DNA of 64,000 bases from contig NZ_BHZE01000002.1 of NCBI RefSeq assembly GCF_003851885.1, positions 124,001 to 188,000 of the forward strand. Reading direction: 5' to 3'. The position numbers and the translations under genes are program-made. The notes under the pieces are model-generated. The model was not told the DNA's origin and ran no database searches. It saw only the letters and a program-made list of their open reading frames with translations. This document shows, in pieces, positions 1 through 8,952 of the stretch. Numbering within the stretch: the first letter of the stretch is position 1; each line of letters opens with the position of its first letter. The DNA is from Thermaurantimonas aggregans. Its GTDB lineage: Bacteria; Bacteroidota; Bacteroidia; Flavobacteriales; Schleiferiaceae.

Positions 1-1488
1 ATTAAAATTCTTTGCCAGGCCCAGCTGGAGTTAGCCGCTAAAGTACCAGGTGCATATCCCAAACGCGAGTATTGTCATGAGACGAACGACGAGGAGCTCA
101 AAAAGAAAGTAGAAGAAGCTACTTACGCCAAGGTTTATGAGGTGGCCAAAAGTGCCCTTCCTAAAAAAGTTCGCAATGCGCGTTTCAAAGAAATTTTTAA
201 AGAATTCATCGAATCGCTCGGCGAGGATGTAGATGAACAAACCATTAAACTCGCTGAGAAATATTACGGCCTGGTGCAATACCACGCCATGCGCAATATG
301 ATCCTAAACGAATCTAAACGCCTCGATGGTCGTGGCCCGGCGGATATCCGCCCCATCTGGTGCGAGGTAGATTATTTGCCCGGTGCTCATGGTTCAGCCA
401 TTTTTACGCGTGGCGAAACGCAATCGCTCACGACTGTTACATTGGGTTCTAAACTCGATGAAAACAAAATAGACTCAGCCACCTTCGTGGGCTCTGAGCG
501 CTTCTATTTGCATTACAACTTTCCTCCGTTTTCAACTGGCGAGGCAAAGCCGCTGCGCGGTGTAGGCCGCAGAGAGATTGGTCACGGCAATCTGGCTCAG
601 CGAGCCCTCAAACCGGTAATTAGTGAGGATATTCCCTACACCATTCGGGTAGTGAGCGACATTCTTGAGTCAAACGGTTCCTCTTCAATGGCTACTGTCT
701 GTGCAGGAACGCTTGCCTTAATGGATTCGGGTATTCCCATTTCAGCGCCGGTATCGGGCATTGCTATGGGATTGATTACTGACGAAAAGTCAGGAAAATG
801 GGCTGTTTTAAGTGACATTTTGGGCGATGAAGACCATCTGGGTGACATGGATTTTAAAGTCACCGGTACGGCCAAAGGTCTCACTGCTTGTCAAATGGAC
901 ATAAAAATTCAGGGTCTTTCTTTCGAAATCATGGAAAAAGCCCTCACGCAAGCAAAAGAAGGACGCCTGCACATTCTAAACGAAATGCTCAAGACCATTG
1001 ACAAGCCACGCCCCGAACTCAAACCTCACGCACCTAAAATTATTAAATTGAGCATTCCTAAAGACCTCATAGGCGCAGTCATAGGTCCGGGTGGTAAGAT
1101 TATTCAGTCAATTCAAAGCGAAACCGGCACTGTAATTGTAATCGAAGAGGTCAACGATAAAGGTGTGGTTGAAATATCAGGTACCGACCCAGAGGGCATC
1201 AACGAAGCAAAAAAGCGAATTCTCGACATCGCTTTTGTGCCCACAGTAGGTGAGGTGTACACTGGAACTGTAAAGTCTATTCAAACATACGGCGCATTTA
1301 TTGAAATAGGGAAAGGAACCGACGGATTGCTGCATGTATCTGAAATCGACCATAAGAGGATTGCCAACGTGTCAGACGTGCTGAAAGAAGGCGACAAAAT
1401 CGATGTAAAACTGATCGCCATCGACGAAAAAGGCAAGCTCAAACTATCGAGAAAGGTACTGCTGCCCAAACCGGAGGTTTCAGGTTAA
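1..1488 (+). CDS. pnp: Polyribonucleotide nucleotidyltransferase, C-terminal part (5' end outside window)
   Basis: The reading frame is open from base 1, so the gene starts upstream; about 495 residues are visible, against roughly 700 for the whole protein. PNPase degrades RNA 3' to 5' by phosphorolysis as a trimeric ring. The visible part holds the linker, the second RNase PH-like core (around [18 protein letters not shown]), a KH domain ([20 protein letters not shown]) and a C-terminal S1 domain ([21 protein letters not shown]). The GTG at 142 is internal and is not the start. The primary sigma factor gene follows 84 bases later in the same direction. Identification is secure from the GPGGK loop and the domain order. 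Confidence 0.96.
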   Translation: MKILCQAQLELAAKVPGAYPKREYCHETNDEELKKKVEEATYAKVYEVAKSALPKKVRNARFKEIFKEFIESLGEDVDEQTIKLAEKYYGLVQYHAMRNMILNESKRLDGRGPADIRPIWCEVDYLPGAHGSAIFTRGETQSLTTVTLGSKLDENKIDSATFVGSERFYLHYNFPPFSTGEAKPLRGVGRREIGHGNLAQRALKPVISEDIPYTIRVVSDILESNGSSSMATVCAGTLALMDSGIPISAPVSGIAMGLITDEKSGKWAVLSDILGDEDHLGDMDFKVTGTAKGLTACQMDIKIQGLSFEIMEKALTQAKEGRLHILNEMLKTIDKPRPELKPHAPKIIKLSIPKDLIGAVIGPGGKIIQSIQSETGTVIVIEEVNDKGVVEISGTDPEGINEAKKRILDIAFVPTVGEVYTGTVKSIQTYGAFIEIGKGTDGLLHVSEIDHKRIANVSDVLKEGDKIDVKLIAIDEKGKLKLSRKVLLPKPEVSG

Positions 1489-1572
1489 TACCCCCTCTGC
1501 GCGAAACATCGCGCTGCTTACTGATTCAAGAAATCAACTTTTTAAATCCCCTTTGAAAACACCAGTTGACAA

Positions 1573-2439
1573 ATGAGGCAACTAAAAATTACAAAACAGG
1601 TTACGAACCGCGAAACTGCTTCGCTGGACAAGTACCTACAAGAAATCGGCAAAGTAGAACTCATCAGTGCCGAACAAGAAGTAGAACTCGCCCAGCGCAT
1701 TAAGGCTGGTGACCAGAAAGCACTGGAGCAGCTCACCAAAGCCAACTTGCGTTTTGTGGTATCAGTAGCTAAACAATATCAAAATCAAGGTCTTACTTTA
1801 CCTGACCTCATTAATGAGGGCAATCTTGGCCTTATAAAGGCTGCTCAGCGCTTTGACGAAACAAGAGGTTTTAAATTTATTTCTTATGCCGTTTGGTGGA
1901 TTCGTCAATCCATCCTTCAAGCTCTGGCCGAACAGAGCCGTATAGTTCGCTTACCGCTCAATAAAATTGGAGCGATTAACAAAATCAACAAGGCTTACGC
2001 ACAACTCGAACAAGAGCACGAGCGCGCCCCGTCAGCCGAAGAAATTGCCAGCCTGCTCGACATGTCAGAAGAGGATGTAAAAGAAAGCCTCAAAAACAGC
2101 GGCCGCCACGTGTCAATGGATGCTCCGCTGGTAGAAGGCGAAGACTCTAACCTCTACGACGTGCTCAGCTACGGCGAAAGCCCCAACCCTGAAGAAGACC
2201 TCTTGCACGAATCACTTCGTATCGAGATTGAACGGGCCCTTTCAACACTTACTCCGCGCGAAGCTGACGTAATCAGGCTCTTCTTCGGTTTAAATGGTCA
2301 GCATCCGCTTACGCTCGAAGAAATCGGCGATAAGTTTGACTTGACACGCGAGCGCGTCCGTCAGATTAAAGAAAAAGCCATTCGCCGACTGAAGCATACT
2401 TCACGCAGCCGAATTCTGAAATCTTATTTAGGAGGTTAA
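1573..2439 (+). CDS. rpoD: RNA polymerase primary sigma factor (Bacteroidota type)
   Basis: This is a 288-residue sigma-70 family factor that directs RNA polymerase to housekeeping promoters. It lacks the long acidic N-terminal region 1.1 of E. coli sigma-70, as is usual in Bacteroidota. Visible regions in order are 1.2 ([16 protein letters not shown]), 2 ([18 protein letters not shown], then [17 protein letters not shown]), 3 ([20 protein letters not shown]) and 4.2 ([20 protein letters not shown]). The family recognises promoters with a TTG-like -33 and a TAnnTTTG -7 element, and many such -7 boxes occur in this window. A strong intrinsic terminator follows. Confidence 0.96.
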   Translation: MRQLKITKQVTNRETASLDKYLQEIGKVELISAEQEVELAQRIKAGDQKALEQLTKANLRFVVSVAKQYQNQGLTLPDLINEGNLGLIKAAQRFDETRGFKFISYAVWWIRQSILQALAEQSRIVRLPLNKIGAINKINKAYAQLEQEHERAPSAEEIASLLDMSEEDVKESLKNSGRHVSMDAPLVEGEDSNLYDVLSYGESPNPEEDLLHESLRIEIERALSTLTPREADVIRLFFGLNGQHPLTLEEIGDKFDLTRERVRQIKEKAIRRLKHTSRSRILKSYLGG

Positions 2440-2466
2440 TCTCCCGCTAAAAATCTCTTTATGTCA

Positions 2467-2496
2467 AGCCGCCCTGCTTTTGGGCGGCTTTTTTTA
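2467..2496 (+). terminator. Intrinsic terminator of rpoD
   Basis: The 9-bp arms AAGCCGCCC (2467-2475) and GGGCGGCTT (2482-2490) pair across a short loop and run into seven or more T residues. The hairpin lies 28 bases after the rpoD stop codon. The rest of the gap up to 2608 shows nothing recognisable. Confidence 0.9.
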
Positions 2497-2608
2497 TCTT
2501 CTGAAGTTTTGCTAATCTTTCAAAAAATAGACAGTTTTATTCACCAGTTTTTACTTTAAGCTATTCCAGGTATTTCACACTCTCTTTTACCAATTGCCTT
2601 CGTTCAGG

Positions 2609-2616
2609 TATCTTTG
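2609..2616 (+). promoter_or_regulatory. -7 promoter box before paaB
   Basis: TATCTTTG matches the Bacteroidota -7 consensus TAnnTTTG and lies 20 bases before the paaB ATG, which implies a short leader. No convincing -33 TTG is seen at normal spacing. Confidence 0.55.
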
Positions 2617-2636
2617 CGAGAAACTGTAGCCAACGT

Positions 2637-2924
2637 ATGTCCACTGATCAATGGCCTCTCTGGGAAGTTTTTGTAAGGAGTAAAAATGGATTGAGTCACA
2701 AGCATGTGGGGAGCCTTCATGCACCTGATGCACAAACGGCCATTCTCAACGCGCGCGATGTGTACACACGTCGAAGCGAGGGTACCAGCATTTGGGTAGT
2801 TGAAGCGCGTCACATCCATGCTTCAGCGCCTGATGCAAAGGAACCGCTTTTTTCTCCCGCCGATGACAAGGTGTATCGCCATCCTACCTTTTACGATATT
2901 CCCGATGAAGTAGGCCATATGTAA
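2637..2924 (+). CDS. paaB: Phenylacetyl-CoA epoxidase subunit PaaB
   Basis: This 95-residue protein matches PaaB in length and motifs (WPLWEVFVRSKNGLSHKHVGSLHA, ARDVYTRRSEGTSIWVV). PaaB is a small structural subunit of the PaaABCE multicomponent oxygenase, which epoxidises phenylacetyl-CoA in aerobic phenylacetate breakdown. It is followed 12 bases later by paaC. The catalytic di-iron subunit PaaA, which normally precedes PaaB, is absent: upstream there is only the rpoD terminator and a promoter-like box. The protein looks intact. What it does here without a linked paaA is unknown. Confidence 0.9.
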   Translation: MSTDQWPLWEVFVRSKNGLSHKHVGSLHAPDAQTAILNARDVYTRRSEGTSIWVVEARHIHASAPDAKEPLFSPADDKVYRHPTFYDIPDEVGHM

Positions 2925-2936
2925 TTTGTCGATTAA

Positions 2937-3713
2937 ATGAAAAAAAATATTCATACCCAAGGCGCTGATCATCGTCTTATTTACACATTGCGGTTAGCTG
3001 ATACAGCATTAATTCTCGGCCAAAGACTAAGCGAATGGTGTGGACATGGACCTGAACTGGAGCTCGACATCGCACTGAGCAATATAGCACTCGATCAGCT
3101 TGGCCATGCCCGAATGCTCTATCAGTATGCAGCCCGTCAGCTTGGTCCTGATGTCACGGAAGACGATCTCGCCTTCTTTCGCGATACCAGTTCATTTCAC
3201 AACCTGTTGATAACCGAACTGCCGAATGGTCACTGGGGAGATACACTGGCTCGACAGTTTTTATTTGATACCTATAATTATTACTTGTATTCGGCACTTT
3301 GCAAATCAACCGACGATGACATTAGAGCCATTGCCCAAAAAGCCATAAAAGAAATTACCTACCATGCCCAGTGGAGTGCTGAGTGGGTCATTAGGCTCGG
3401 CGACGGTACAGAAGAAAGCCATCAAAAAATTCAAAAATCACTTGATGACTTATGGATGTGGACAGGTGAGTTTTTTATGGCTGATGACGTAGATATGAAT
3501 ATGGCTGATATTGGGGCCGGTGTAAATCCCGAAACGTTAAAATCCGCTTGGGAGTCGAAAGTTAACGAAATACTCTCCCTTGCTACGCTTACTGTACCCC
3601 AAGCTAATTGGTTTCAGAAAGGCGGCAAACAAGGCCGTCATACAGAATATTTAGGTTACATCCTGGCCGAAATGCAGCATTTGCCGAGAATGTACCCCGA
3701 TGCAAAATGGTAG
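2937..3713 (+). CDS. paaC: Phenylacetyl-CoA epoxidase subunit PaaC
   Basis: This 258-residue protein has a ferritin-like four-helix fold typical of PaaC (ADTALILGQRLSEWCGHGPELE, ALSNIALDQLGHARMLYQYA) and the usual family C-terminus ending in YPDAKW. PaaC is the non-catalytic structural partner of PaaA in the epoxidase. It forms a two-gene unit with paaB. The genes that normally follow, paaD (iron-sulfur maturation) and paaE (reductase), are absent: the next gene is an aminotransferase, and the 124-base gap shows no coding remnant. The full-length ends argue against decay, so the other subunits are probably encoded elsewhere or the pair has another role. Confidence 0.92.
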   Translation: MKKNIHTQGADHRLIYTLRLADTALILGQRLSEWCGHGPELELDIALSNIALDQLGHARMLYQYAARQLGPDVTEDDLAFFRDTSSFHNLLITELPNGHWGDTLARQFLFDTYNYYLYSALCKSTDDDIRAIAQKAIKEITYHAQWSAEWVIRLGDGTEESHQKIQKSLDDLWMWTGEFFMADDVDMNMADIGAGVNPETLKSAWESKVNEILSLATLTVPQANWFQKGGKQGRHTEYLGYILAEMQHLPRMYPDAKW

Positions 3714-3810
3714 GCTTACAATCAATTTTCTCTACATCATCTAATAAACATAGTTGCAGCGGCCAATTATCAATAAAGAAACTGTGTAAACTTTTTGATT
3801 GATGAAGCAT

Positions 3811-3817
3811 TATTTTG
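3811..3817 (+). promoter_or_regulatory. -7-like box before the aminotransferase gene
   Basis: TATTTTG is a one-base-shorter variant of TAnnTTTG and lies 20 bases before the ATG at 3838. The same shortened form (TACTTTG) occurs before two leftward genes in this window. This is suggestive only. Confidence 0.35.
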
Positions 3818-3837
3818 TGTGAAACTGAAGTTGTTGC

Positions 3838-4980
3838 ATGTTTTTTCCATCTAAGTTTCCAACACTGGCTACCACCATTTTCGCAAAAATGTCGGCGATG
3901 GCTGCCGAGCATGGTGCAGTGAATCTGTCTCAGGGTTTTCCTGACTTTCGTCCGCCCCAAGAGCTACTGAAATGCATCCAGCGCCATATTGACTCCCACA
4001 CCCATCAGTATGCTCCCATGCCCGGTCTGCCTACGCTTCGTCAGTCTATTGCAGAAATGCATAGGCGAACCCACAACATTCAGATTGACCCTGATACTGA
4101 AATAACCATTACTGCCGGTGCCACTCAGGCTCTTTTTGCAGTGATTGCCACTTTGGTACATCCTGGTGACGAAGTGATTGTACTGGCACCTTCGTACGAC
4201 AGCTATGTGCCTGCTATAGAGCTTATGGGTGGAAAAGGGGTGGAAATACCACTTTCTTCAGATTTTTCTCTTCCAACTCTTGAAATTCAGAAAGCCATTT
4301 CGCCAAAAACTCGGCTTTTAATCGTCAATAACCCCCACAATCCTTCAGGAAAAATACTATCAGCGGCTGAAATGCACTTTCTCGAAAATCTCGCGAAGGC
4401 AAATCCTCATCTCATCTTTCTGTTCGACGAAGTTTACCAGCATATCGTATTCGACGGACTACGACATCTCTCTGCTATTACCTATCCCGAATTGAGAAAA
4501 AGGGCTGCGTGCGTCTATTCCTTTGGTAAGAGCCTAAATGCTACCGGCTGGAAAATTGGCTACATAGTCGCTAACGAACCCTTAACTCGCGAAATCCGCA
4601 AGATTCACCAATACGAAGTTTTTGCTGTCAACAGTTTTATGCAAGCAGCCCTTGCCGAGTATTTACCAGATTTCGATCCCTCGGTTTTAGTCACACATTT
4701 ACAGGCAGCGCGCAATTACCTCCAAACCCTGCTTTCCGAAACACGATTTAAACCCATATCCACTCAAGGAAGCTATTTCCAGCTTTACGATTATTCTGAA
4801 ATTTCTGATCTTGACGATGTTCTATTTACCGAATGGCTCGTCAAAGAAGTTGGAGTAGCTCTGATTCCTATCTCTGTTTTTTACAAAAACCCTCCAAAAA
4901 ACCAGCGCATTGTGCGCTTCTGCTTTGCCAAACGCAACGAAACGTTGCAACTTGCCGCCCAACGTCTTAAAAACTTGTAG
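3838..4980 (+). CDS. Pyridoxal-phosphate aminotransferase, methionine aminotransferase type
   Basis: This is a 380-residue class I/II fold-type I aminotransferase. Visible features are the N-terminal NLSQGFPDFRPP motif, the glycine loop TAGATQALFA, the NNPHNPSG substrate loop, the cofactor-binding DEVYQ, the PLP lysine in YSFGKSLNATGWKIGY, and the carboxylate-binding arginine near RIVRFCFAK. It most resembles the YbdL / kynurenine-glutamine transaminase group, members of which transaminate methionine and aromatic amino acids, for example in the last step of methionine salvage. Substrate assignment is by similarity. An M3 peptidase follows after 5 bases, so the two genes are probably co-transcribed. 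Confidence 0.85.
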   Translation: MFFPSKFPTLATTIFAKMSAMAAEHGAVNLSQGFPDFRPPQELLKCIQRHIDSHTHQYAPMPGLPTLRQSIAEMHRRTHNIQIDPDTEITITAGATQALFAVIATLVHPGDEVIVLAPSYDSYVPAIELMGGKGVEIPLSSDFSLPTLEIQKAISPKTRLLIVNNPHNPSGKILSAAEMHFLENLAKANPHLIFLFDEVYQHIVFDGLRHLSAITYPELRKRAACVYSFGKSLNATGWKIGYIVANEPLTREIRKIHQYEVFAVNSFMQAALAEYLPDFDPSVLVTHLQAARNYLQTLLSETRFKPISTQGSYFQLYDYSEISDLDDVLFTEWLVKEVGVALIPISVFYKNPPKNQRIVRFCFAKRNETLQLAAQRLKNL

Positions 4981-4985
4981 TTGGA

Positions 4986-7022
4986 ATGAACGATCTACAA
5001 AACCCTCTGCTTCAGCCATTTGATACGCCCTTTCAAATTCCTCCTTTTGATCGCATACAACCCATTCACTTTAAACCTGCCTTCGATCAGGCCCTAAAGG
5101 AAGCTAGAGCTGAAGTTCAGTTCATCGCAGAGGATAATTCTGAACCTACCTTCCAAAATACTGTAGAAGCTCTTGAATATGCAGGCCTTCGACTGAACGA
5201 ACTTTCAGAAATCTTCTTTAACCTCAACAGCGCCGAAACAAATGACCAAATTCAACATCTCGCCCAAGAGATAAGTCCATTACTGGCTGAGTACAGCAAC
5301 GATGTACTTCTTAACGAAAAGCTCTTTACACGCATCCACACCGTGTATCAAAACACGGATCAAGAGGCTCTTTCGCCTGAGCAGCGCATGCTGCTGCGCA
5401 AGACCTACCGAGCTTTCACGCGAAATGGCGCTTTGCTCGACGATGAAAAGAAAAAACAACTGCGCGACATCGACCAGCAGCTCGCCGTGCTCACCCAAAA
5501 ATTTGCTCAAAATGTATTGGCCGATACCAATGCCTTCGAACTCTGGCTCTCCGAATCTGACCTCGAAGGCTTGCCCGACTTCGTGCGCGAAGCTGCCAAA
5601 GAAGCTGCTACCCAAAAAGGCAAACCCGACCAATGGCTCATTACGCTGCAAGCTGACAGCTACATACCCTTTATGACTTATAGCGCTCGGCGTGATTTGC
5701 GCGAGCAATTATTCCTTGCTTACGGAGCCCGAGCCTATCGCACTAAAAACGACAATACCGACATCGTATGTCAAATAGCTGACCTCCGTCGTCGGCGAGC
5801 TCAATTATTGGGCTTCGAAAGCCACGCTCACTTTGTACTCGAAGAGCGCATGGCTGGCTCGCCCGAGCGCGTTTGGCAGTTTCTTGACTTTCTGAAAACC
5901 CATGCCCGCCCGGCTGCTCTCTCCGATATCGAAAAGCTCCGTCAACGCGCCTTCGCTGATGGGCTCGACTCCCTGCAGCGCTGGGATGTGGCCTACATCA
6001 TGGAAAAAATTAAAAAAGAAGAAATCGGCATTGACGACGAGCATCTAAAGCCCTATTTTCCCCTCCAGCAAGTCGTACAACAAGGCATTTTTAAGCTTGC
6101 TCAACGCTTATATGGCTTACAGTTCCGCCTGCGCAACGACCTTCCGAAGTATCATCCCGATGTTCAAACCTACGAAGTAACCGATGCCGACGGCCACCAT
6201 CTGGCCATCTTTATGGCCGATTACTTCCCTCGACCGGGTAAGCGCGCTGGTGCCTGGATGACGCAGTACCGAGGCCAGTACCGTCACCTGGGCCGCGAGG
6301 TTCGCCCCATCATCAGCATCGTCTGTAATTTTAGTAAGCCCACCTCCTCCAAGCCTTCATTGCTCACTTTCGACGAGGTCCTCACTCTTTTTCACGAGTT
6401 TGGCCATGCCCTGCACGGCATGCTCGCCCATACTACATACCCATCCCTTAGCGGCACCAATGTCTATTGGGATTTCGTTGAGCTACCCTCGCAAATCCTT
6501 GAAAACTGGTGTTACACCGAGCCCATGCTATCGTCTATGGCGCGGCATTACCTCACTGGCGAGCCACTCCCAGCTGACGTCATCGAGCGCCTCAAGCGCA
6601 TGAAAACCTTTATGGAAGGCTACTCCACCTTCCGCCAGCTCTCCTTCGGTGTGCTCGATATGCATTGGCATCATACGCTTACTAATACCCCTGACGACCT
6701 CAAAGCATTTGAATTACAATCACTTGCCGACCTCGATCTGCTACCACCCGTCGATAGCACGGCTATTTCCACATCCTTCAGCCACATCTTTCATGGGGCC
6801 TACGCAGCAGGCTACTACAGCTACAAGTGGGCCGAGGTGCTCGATGCCGACGCTTTTGAGTCTTTCGAGCAAGAGGGCCTTTTCAATCCAAGTGTGGCGC
6901 AGCGCTTTCGACAGTTGTTAAGTGCCGGGGGCACAATTGAGCCTATGGAGCTATTCGTCCGCTTCAAAGGTCGCGAACCCGACCCATCCGCACTCCTTCG
7001 CCGAGCAGGATTGATAAAATAA
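4986..7022 (+). CDS. M3 family metallopeptidase (oligopeptidase A / peptidyl-dipeptidase Dcp type)
   Basis: At 678 residues this has the usual length of bacterial M3 peptidases. It carries the zinc-binding HEFGHALHG motif with the downstream glutamate in FVELPSQILENW, and the C-terminal active-site segment HGAYAAGYYSYKWAEVLDADAF with the His and Tyr residues that contact substrate. These enzymes trim short peptides released by other proteases; no signal peptide is visible, so it is probably cytoplasmic. Dcp (dipeptide release) and PrlC/OpdA (endopeptidase) cannot be separated by eye. It follows the aminotransferase closely. A GC-rich repeat element begins 21 bases after the stop codon. Confidence 0.93.
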   Translation: MNDLQNPLLQPFDTPFQIPPFDRIQPIHFKPAFDQALKEARAEVQFIAEDNSEPTFQNTVEALEYAGLRLNELSEIFFNLNSAETNDQIQHLAQEISPLLAEYSNDVLLNEKLFTRIHTVYQNTDQEALSPEQRMLLRKTYRAFTRNGALLDDEKKKQLRDIDQQLAVLTQKFAQNVLADTNAFELWLSESDLEGLPDFVREAAKEAATQKGKPDQWLITLQADSYIPFMTYSARRDLREQLFLAYGARAYRTKNDNTDIVCQIADLRRRRAQLLGFESHAHFVLEERMAGSPERVWQFLDFLKTHARPAALSDIEKLRQRAFADGLDSLQRWDVAYIMEKIKKEEIGIDDEHLKPYFPLQQVVQQGIFKLAQRLYGLQFRLRNDLPKYHPDVQTYEVTDADGHHLAIFMADYFPRPGKRAGAWMTQYRGQYRHLGREVRPIISIVCNFSKPTSSKPSLLTFDEVLTLFHEFGHALHGMLAHTTYPSLSGTNVYWDFVELPSQILENWCYTEPMLSSMARHYLTGEPLPADVIERLKRMKTFMEGYSTFRQLSFGVLDMHWHHTLTNTPDDLKAFELQSLADLDLLPPVDSTAISTSFSHIFHGAYAAGYYSYKWAEVLDADAFESFEQEGLFNPSVAQRFRQLLSAGGTIEPMELFVRFKGREPDPSALLRRAGLIK

Positions 7023-7043
7023 TGCTTTTTTTCTGATTATCAT

Positions 7044-7270
7044 TTGGGCGTGCCCCTCACTTCCTTCGCTGCGCTCAGTCGTTCGGGTCGGGCTATCCGC
7101 TCATATTCGCCTCGCGGGTGGGGGCGGCACCCTAAACTCTTCCAGAAAATTCAGCAGCTGAATTCGTCTGGGCTGCGTTGTCTGTCCTTTCGGCCAGCCA
7201 GCCTCGCCCAGGTGCCGCAGTGCCCCACCCGCTTCGGCTCATATCCGCTTCTATCCCTCACGCAGCAGCG
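7044..7270 (+). repeat. Dispersed GC-rich structured repeat, copy A
   Basis: Conserved landmarks shared with the copies at 24321 and 52968 are a T-rich lead-in, GGGCGTGCCCC, then GGGTCGGGCTA, and a terminal ATCCCTCACGC. Copy A is the longest because its middle contains a large inverted repeat: arm 7114-7132 (GCGGGTGGGG, then CGGCACC) pairs with arm 7211-7232. Within that lies a perfect small palindrome, AATTCAGC-A-GCTGAATT, at 7148-7164. The element sits directly after the M3 peptidase gene. An 81-codon open frame across it is a by-product of its GC content. It may be a REP/MITE-like element or an RNA structure. Confidence 0.75.
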
Positions 7271-7813
7271 GCCACCGGCCGCTCTTTAAAACTTTAACCT
7301 TAACTAAAACTAACACTTCTTTTGGGAACACAAATGCACGCGGATTTTATTCGCTGATGAACACAGATTTCGTTGAGAATTAAAGCGGATTTCTATCAAT
7401 AAGCCCCATAGGGCGATATGTGAATAGCATCGCAGTAATTGTCAAACCATCAACTTCGTAGAAGCGACACATCACGTATGCACTGCCTTTTGTTCCGCGC
7501 CGTTGGAGCTGAATTGCTTAAAGGCATAAATGCTTGACTATTATCCTTTGGCTGCGCTGCAGTCTTTTTATCATCGACCTATAAATTTTACTTTTAAAGA
7601 AAATTCAAACGAAAACTTTTTCAGCGCACATCTGCGCGCTCTGCAGTAAATCTCCCCTCTTTGCGCCCAAAAGACGGAGGGAGAGTTTGGAGGTGTGTAA
7701 AAACGAGGAAAGCGAGGGGCAGAGGGAAGAGTAAAATTTGGCTTTAGGCTTACGTTAAAGAATAAGGATTTGAACTATTACACAGCCTAAAGAACGTTGA
7801 CAGTTTTTTTAAC
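7271..7813. other. Non-coding gap with degenerate repeat remnants
   Basis: No credible gene is seen. The gap holds an AAAACTTTAAC/TAACTAAAACTAA stretch at 7288-7313 that recurs near 48633, and a segment around 7335-7370 (CACGCGGATTT, GATGAACACAGATTT) of a type often scattered in Bacteroidota genomes. It also holds three short hairpins at 7403-7509 (listed separately) and a TCTGCGCGCTCTGCAGTAAAT stretch near 7632. It is bounded by the ends of the convergent M3 peptidase and inositol-phosphatase genes. Confidence 0.6.
7403..7509. repeat. Array of three short hairpins with related centres
   Basis: Three small inverted repeats are spaced about 45-50 bases apart: GCCCC-AT-A-GGGC (7403-7414), CTTC-GTA-GAAG (7454-7464) and GCGCC-GTT-GGAGC (7497-7509, one mismatch). 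Each has arms ending in CC/GG or TC/GA around a three-base centre. Together they look like an eroded copy of a multi-hairpin interspersed repeat. No open frame covers them. Confidence 0.5.
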
Positions 7814-8617
7814 CTATTTTACCAATCCGCTTTCTTGCACCAGTTCCATAAAGTCATCAAAAACCCACGGCTGGCCGGCCACTATTTCACCGCCAAACAA
7901 ATAGTTTCCACCTCCCGAAAAATCCGTTACTCTACCTCCAGCCTCTTGCACGATCACAATTCCCGCTGCTACATCCCAAGGGCTCAGGCCATATTCAAAA
8001 AACACATCAAATCTTCCAGCCGCCACATAGGCTAAGTCGATAGCGGCAGAACCTATCCTGCGTACCCCTCGAGTGCGATAAAACGTGCTGTTTATCAACT
8101 TCATAAATGCCGGCATCCGCCCATAGTCACGATAGGGGAATCCCGTGGCGAGCAGTGCCTTATCGAGTCCGGGTTGAGTTCTTACTTTTATTGGTTGTCC
8201 ATTTTTAAAGGCTCCACCACCTTTCCAAGCCGAGTAGAGGTCATTTAATCCACAGTCATAGATTACACCAACTATTGGTGTCATACGGTGTGTCAGCCCA
8301 ATGCTAACGGAATAAAACGGAAGACCGTGAATAAAATTGGTGGTCCCATCTAAGGGATCAACTATCCACACATATTCATAATCACCTGATTGGCTTACTG
8401 TAGCCTCCTCGGTGATAAATCCTGCCTCCGGCAGAATGCGCTTTAATTCATTGACAATCAGTTCTTCTGAGGTCTTATCTACATAGCTCACAAAAGAGTT
8501 CAGCTCCTTAATCTCAACGCTTTTTTCTGAAAAACTTTTCTGCTCGTTTTGAATGAATTGCGAGGCTCTTTGGGCTACAGTCTCTACTTTTTTTACAACT
8601 TCTCTGAGATCAATCAT
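7814..8617 (-). CDS. suhB: Inositol monophosphatase family protein
   Basis: This 267-residue member of the Mg/Li-dependent phosphatase superfamily shows the metal-binding motifs EEATVSQSGDYEYVWIVDPLDGTTNF (Glu, then DPLDGT) and the C-terminal WDVAAGIVIVQEAGG. The family hydrolyses myo-inositol phosphates and related sugar phosphates; SuhB in E. coli also acts in rRNA transcription. It is the last gene of a gldB-gldC-suhB group: its ATG overlaps the gldC stop by four bases (ATGA). The symbol follows family similarity, and the true substrate is unknown. Confidence 0.9.
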   Translation of the reverse strand: MIDLREVVKKVETVAQRASQFIQNEQKSFSEKSVEIKELNSFVSYVDKTSEELIVNELKRILPEAGFITEEATVSQSGDYEYVWIVDPLDGTTNFIHGLPFYSVSIGLTHRMTPIVGVIYDCGLNDLYSAWKGGGAFKNGQPIKVRTQPGLDKALLATGFPYRDYGRMPAFMKLINSTFYRTRGVRRIGSAAIDLAYVAAGRFDVFFEYGLSPWDVAAGIVIVQEAGGRVTDFSGGGNYLFGGEIVAGQPWVFDDFMELVQESGLVK

Positions 8618-8949
8618 TCTTTATCAGACAATTTGAGAACTTTAAGCAGTCTTTTTCCAAATTCTTCAATTACCTCAGCGGCTTCGTCATCGCTGGTAGC
8701 CCTGCGCAGTATAGTAGCAGAGGTCACAATGTTTTGATGGATAAATTTTTTCATAGCATCTACGCTCATGTCTTTGGTCCATAGGTCAAGGCGCAAGGTT
8801 TCTTGCTTGGCATCGTCCCAGAGAGTTAAAAACGCGGCTTTAGCATCGGCGTGAAACACTCCTCCATCTGGCGCATTCCATTCAATGCGTTCAGGTATCT
8901 GATTTTCGTCGAGCCATACGTCGAGGGTGATTTTTGCTTGTTTTTTCAT
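8614..8949 (-). CDS. gldC: Gliding motility protein GldC
   Basis: This small cytoplasmic-type protein of 111 residues has the GldC hallmarks ITLDVWLDENQIPERIEWNA near the start and TLRLDLWTKDMSVDAMKKF in the middle. In Flavobacterium johnsoniae gldC lies directly after gldB and helps gliding efficiency; its molecular role is not well defined. Here it follows gldB with a 3-base gap and overlaps suhB by four bases, so the three are surely one transcript. The gldBC pair next to nadE is typical of gliding or formerly gliding Flavobacteriales. Confidence 0.9.
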   Translation of the reverse strand: MKKQAKITLDVWLDENQIPERIEWNAPDGGVFHADAKAAFLTLWDDAKQETLRLDLWTKDMSVDAMKKFIHQNIVTSATILRRATSDDEAAEVIEEFGKRLLKVLKLSDKE

Positions 8950-8952
8950 TCG

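Noticed and set aside
3604-3960. 118-codon minus-strand frame spanning paaC end and aminotransferase start
   Set aside because: It crosses two well-supported genes and their intergenic promoter; no signal or domain was seen.
5280-5708. Opposite-strand 142-codon frame inside the M3 peptidase gene
   Set aside because: The peptidase is continuous and full length in this area with conserved family sequence; the antisense frame has no matching domain.
7044-7289. 81-codon open frame across repeat copy A
   Set aside because: It lies wholly within the GC-rich inverted-repeat element, has an Arg/Ser/Pro-biased composition typical of such DNA and no recognisable domain.
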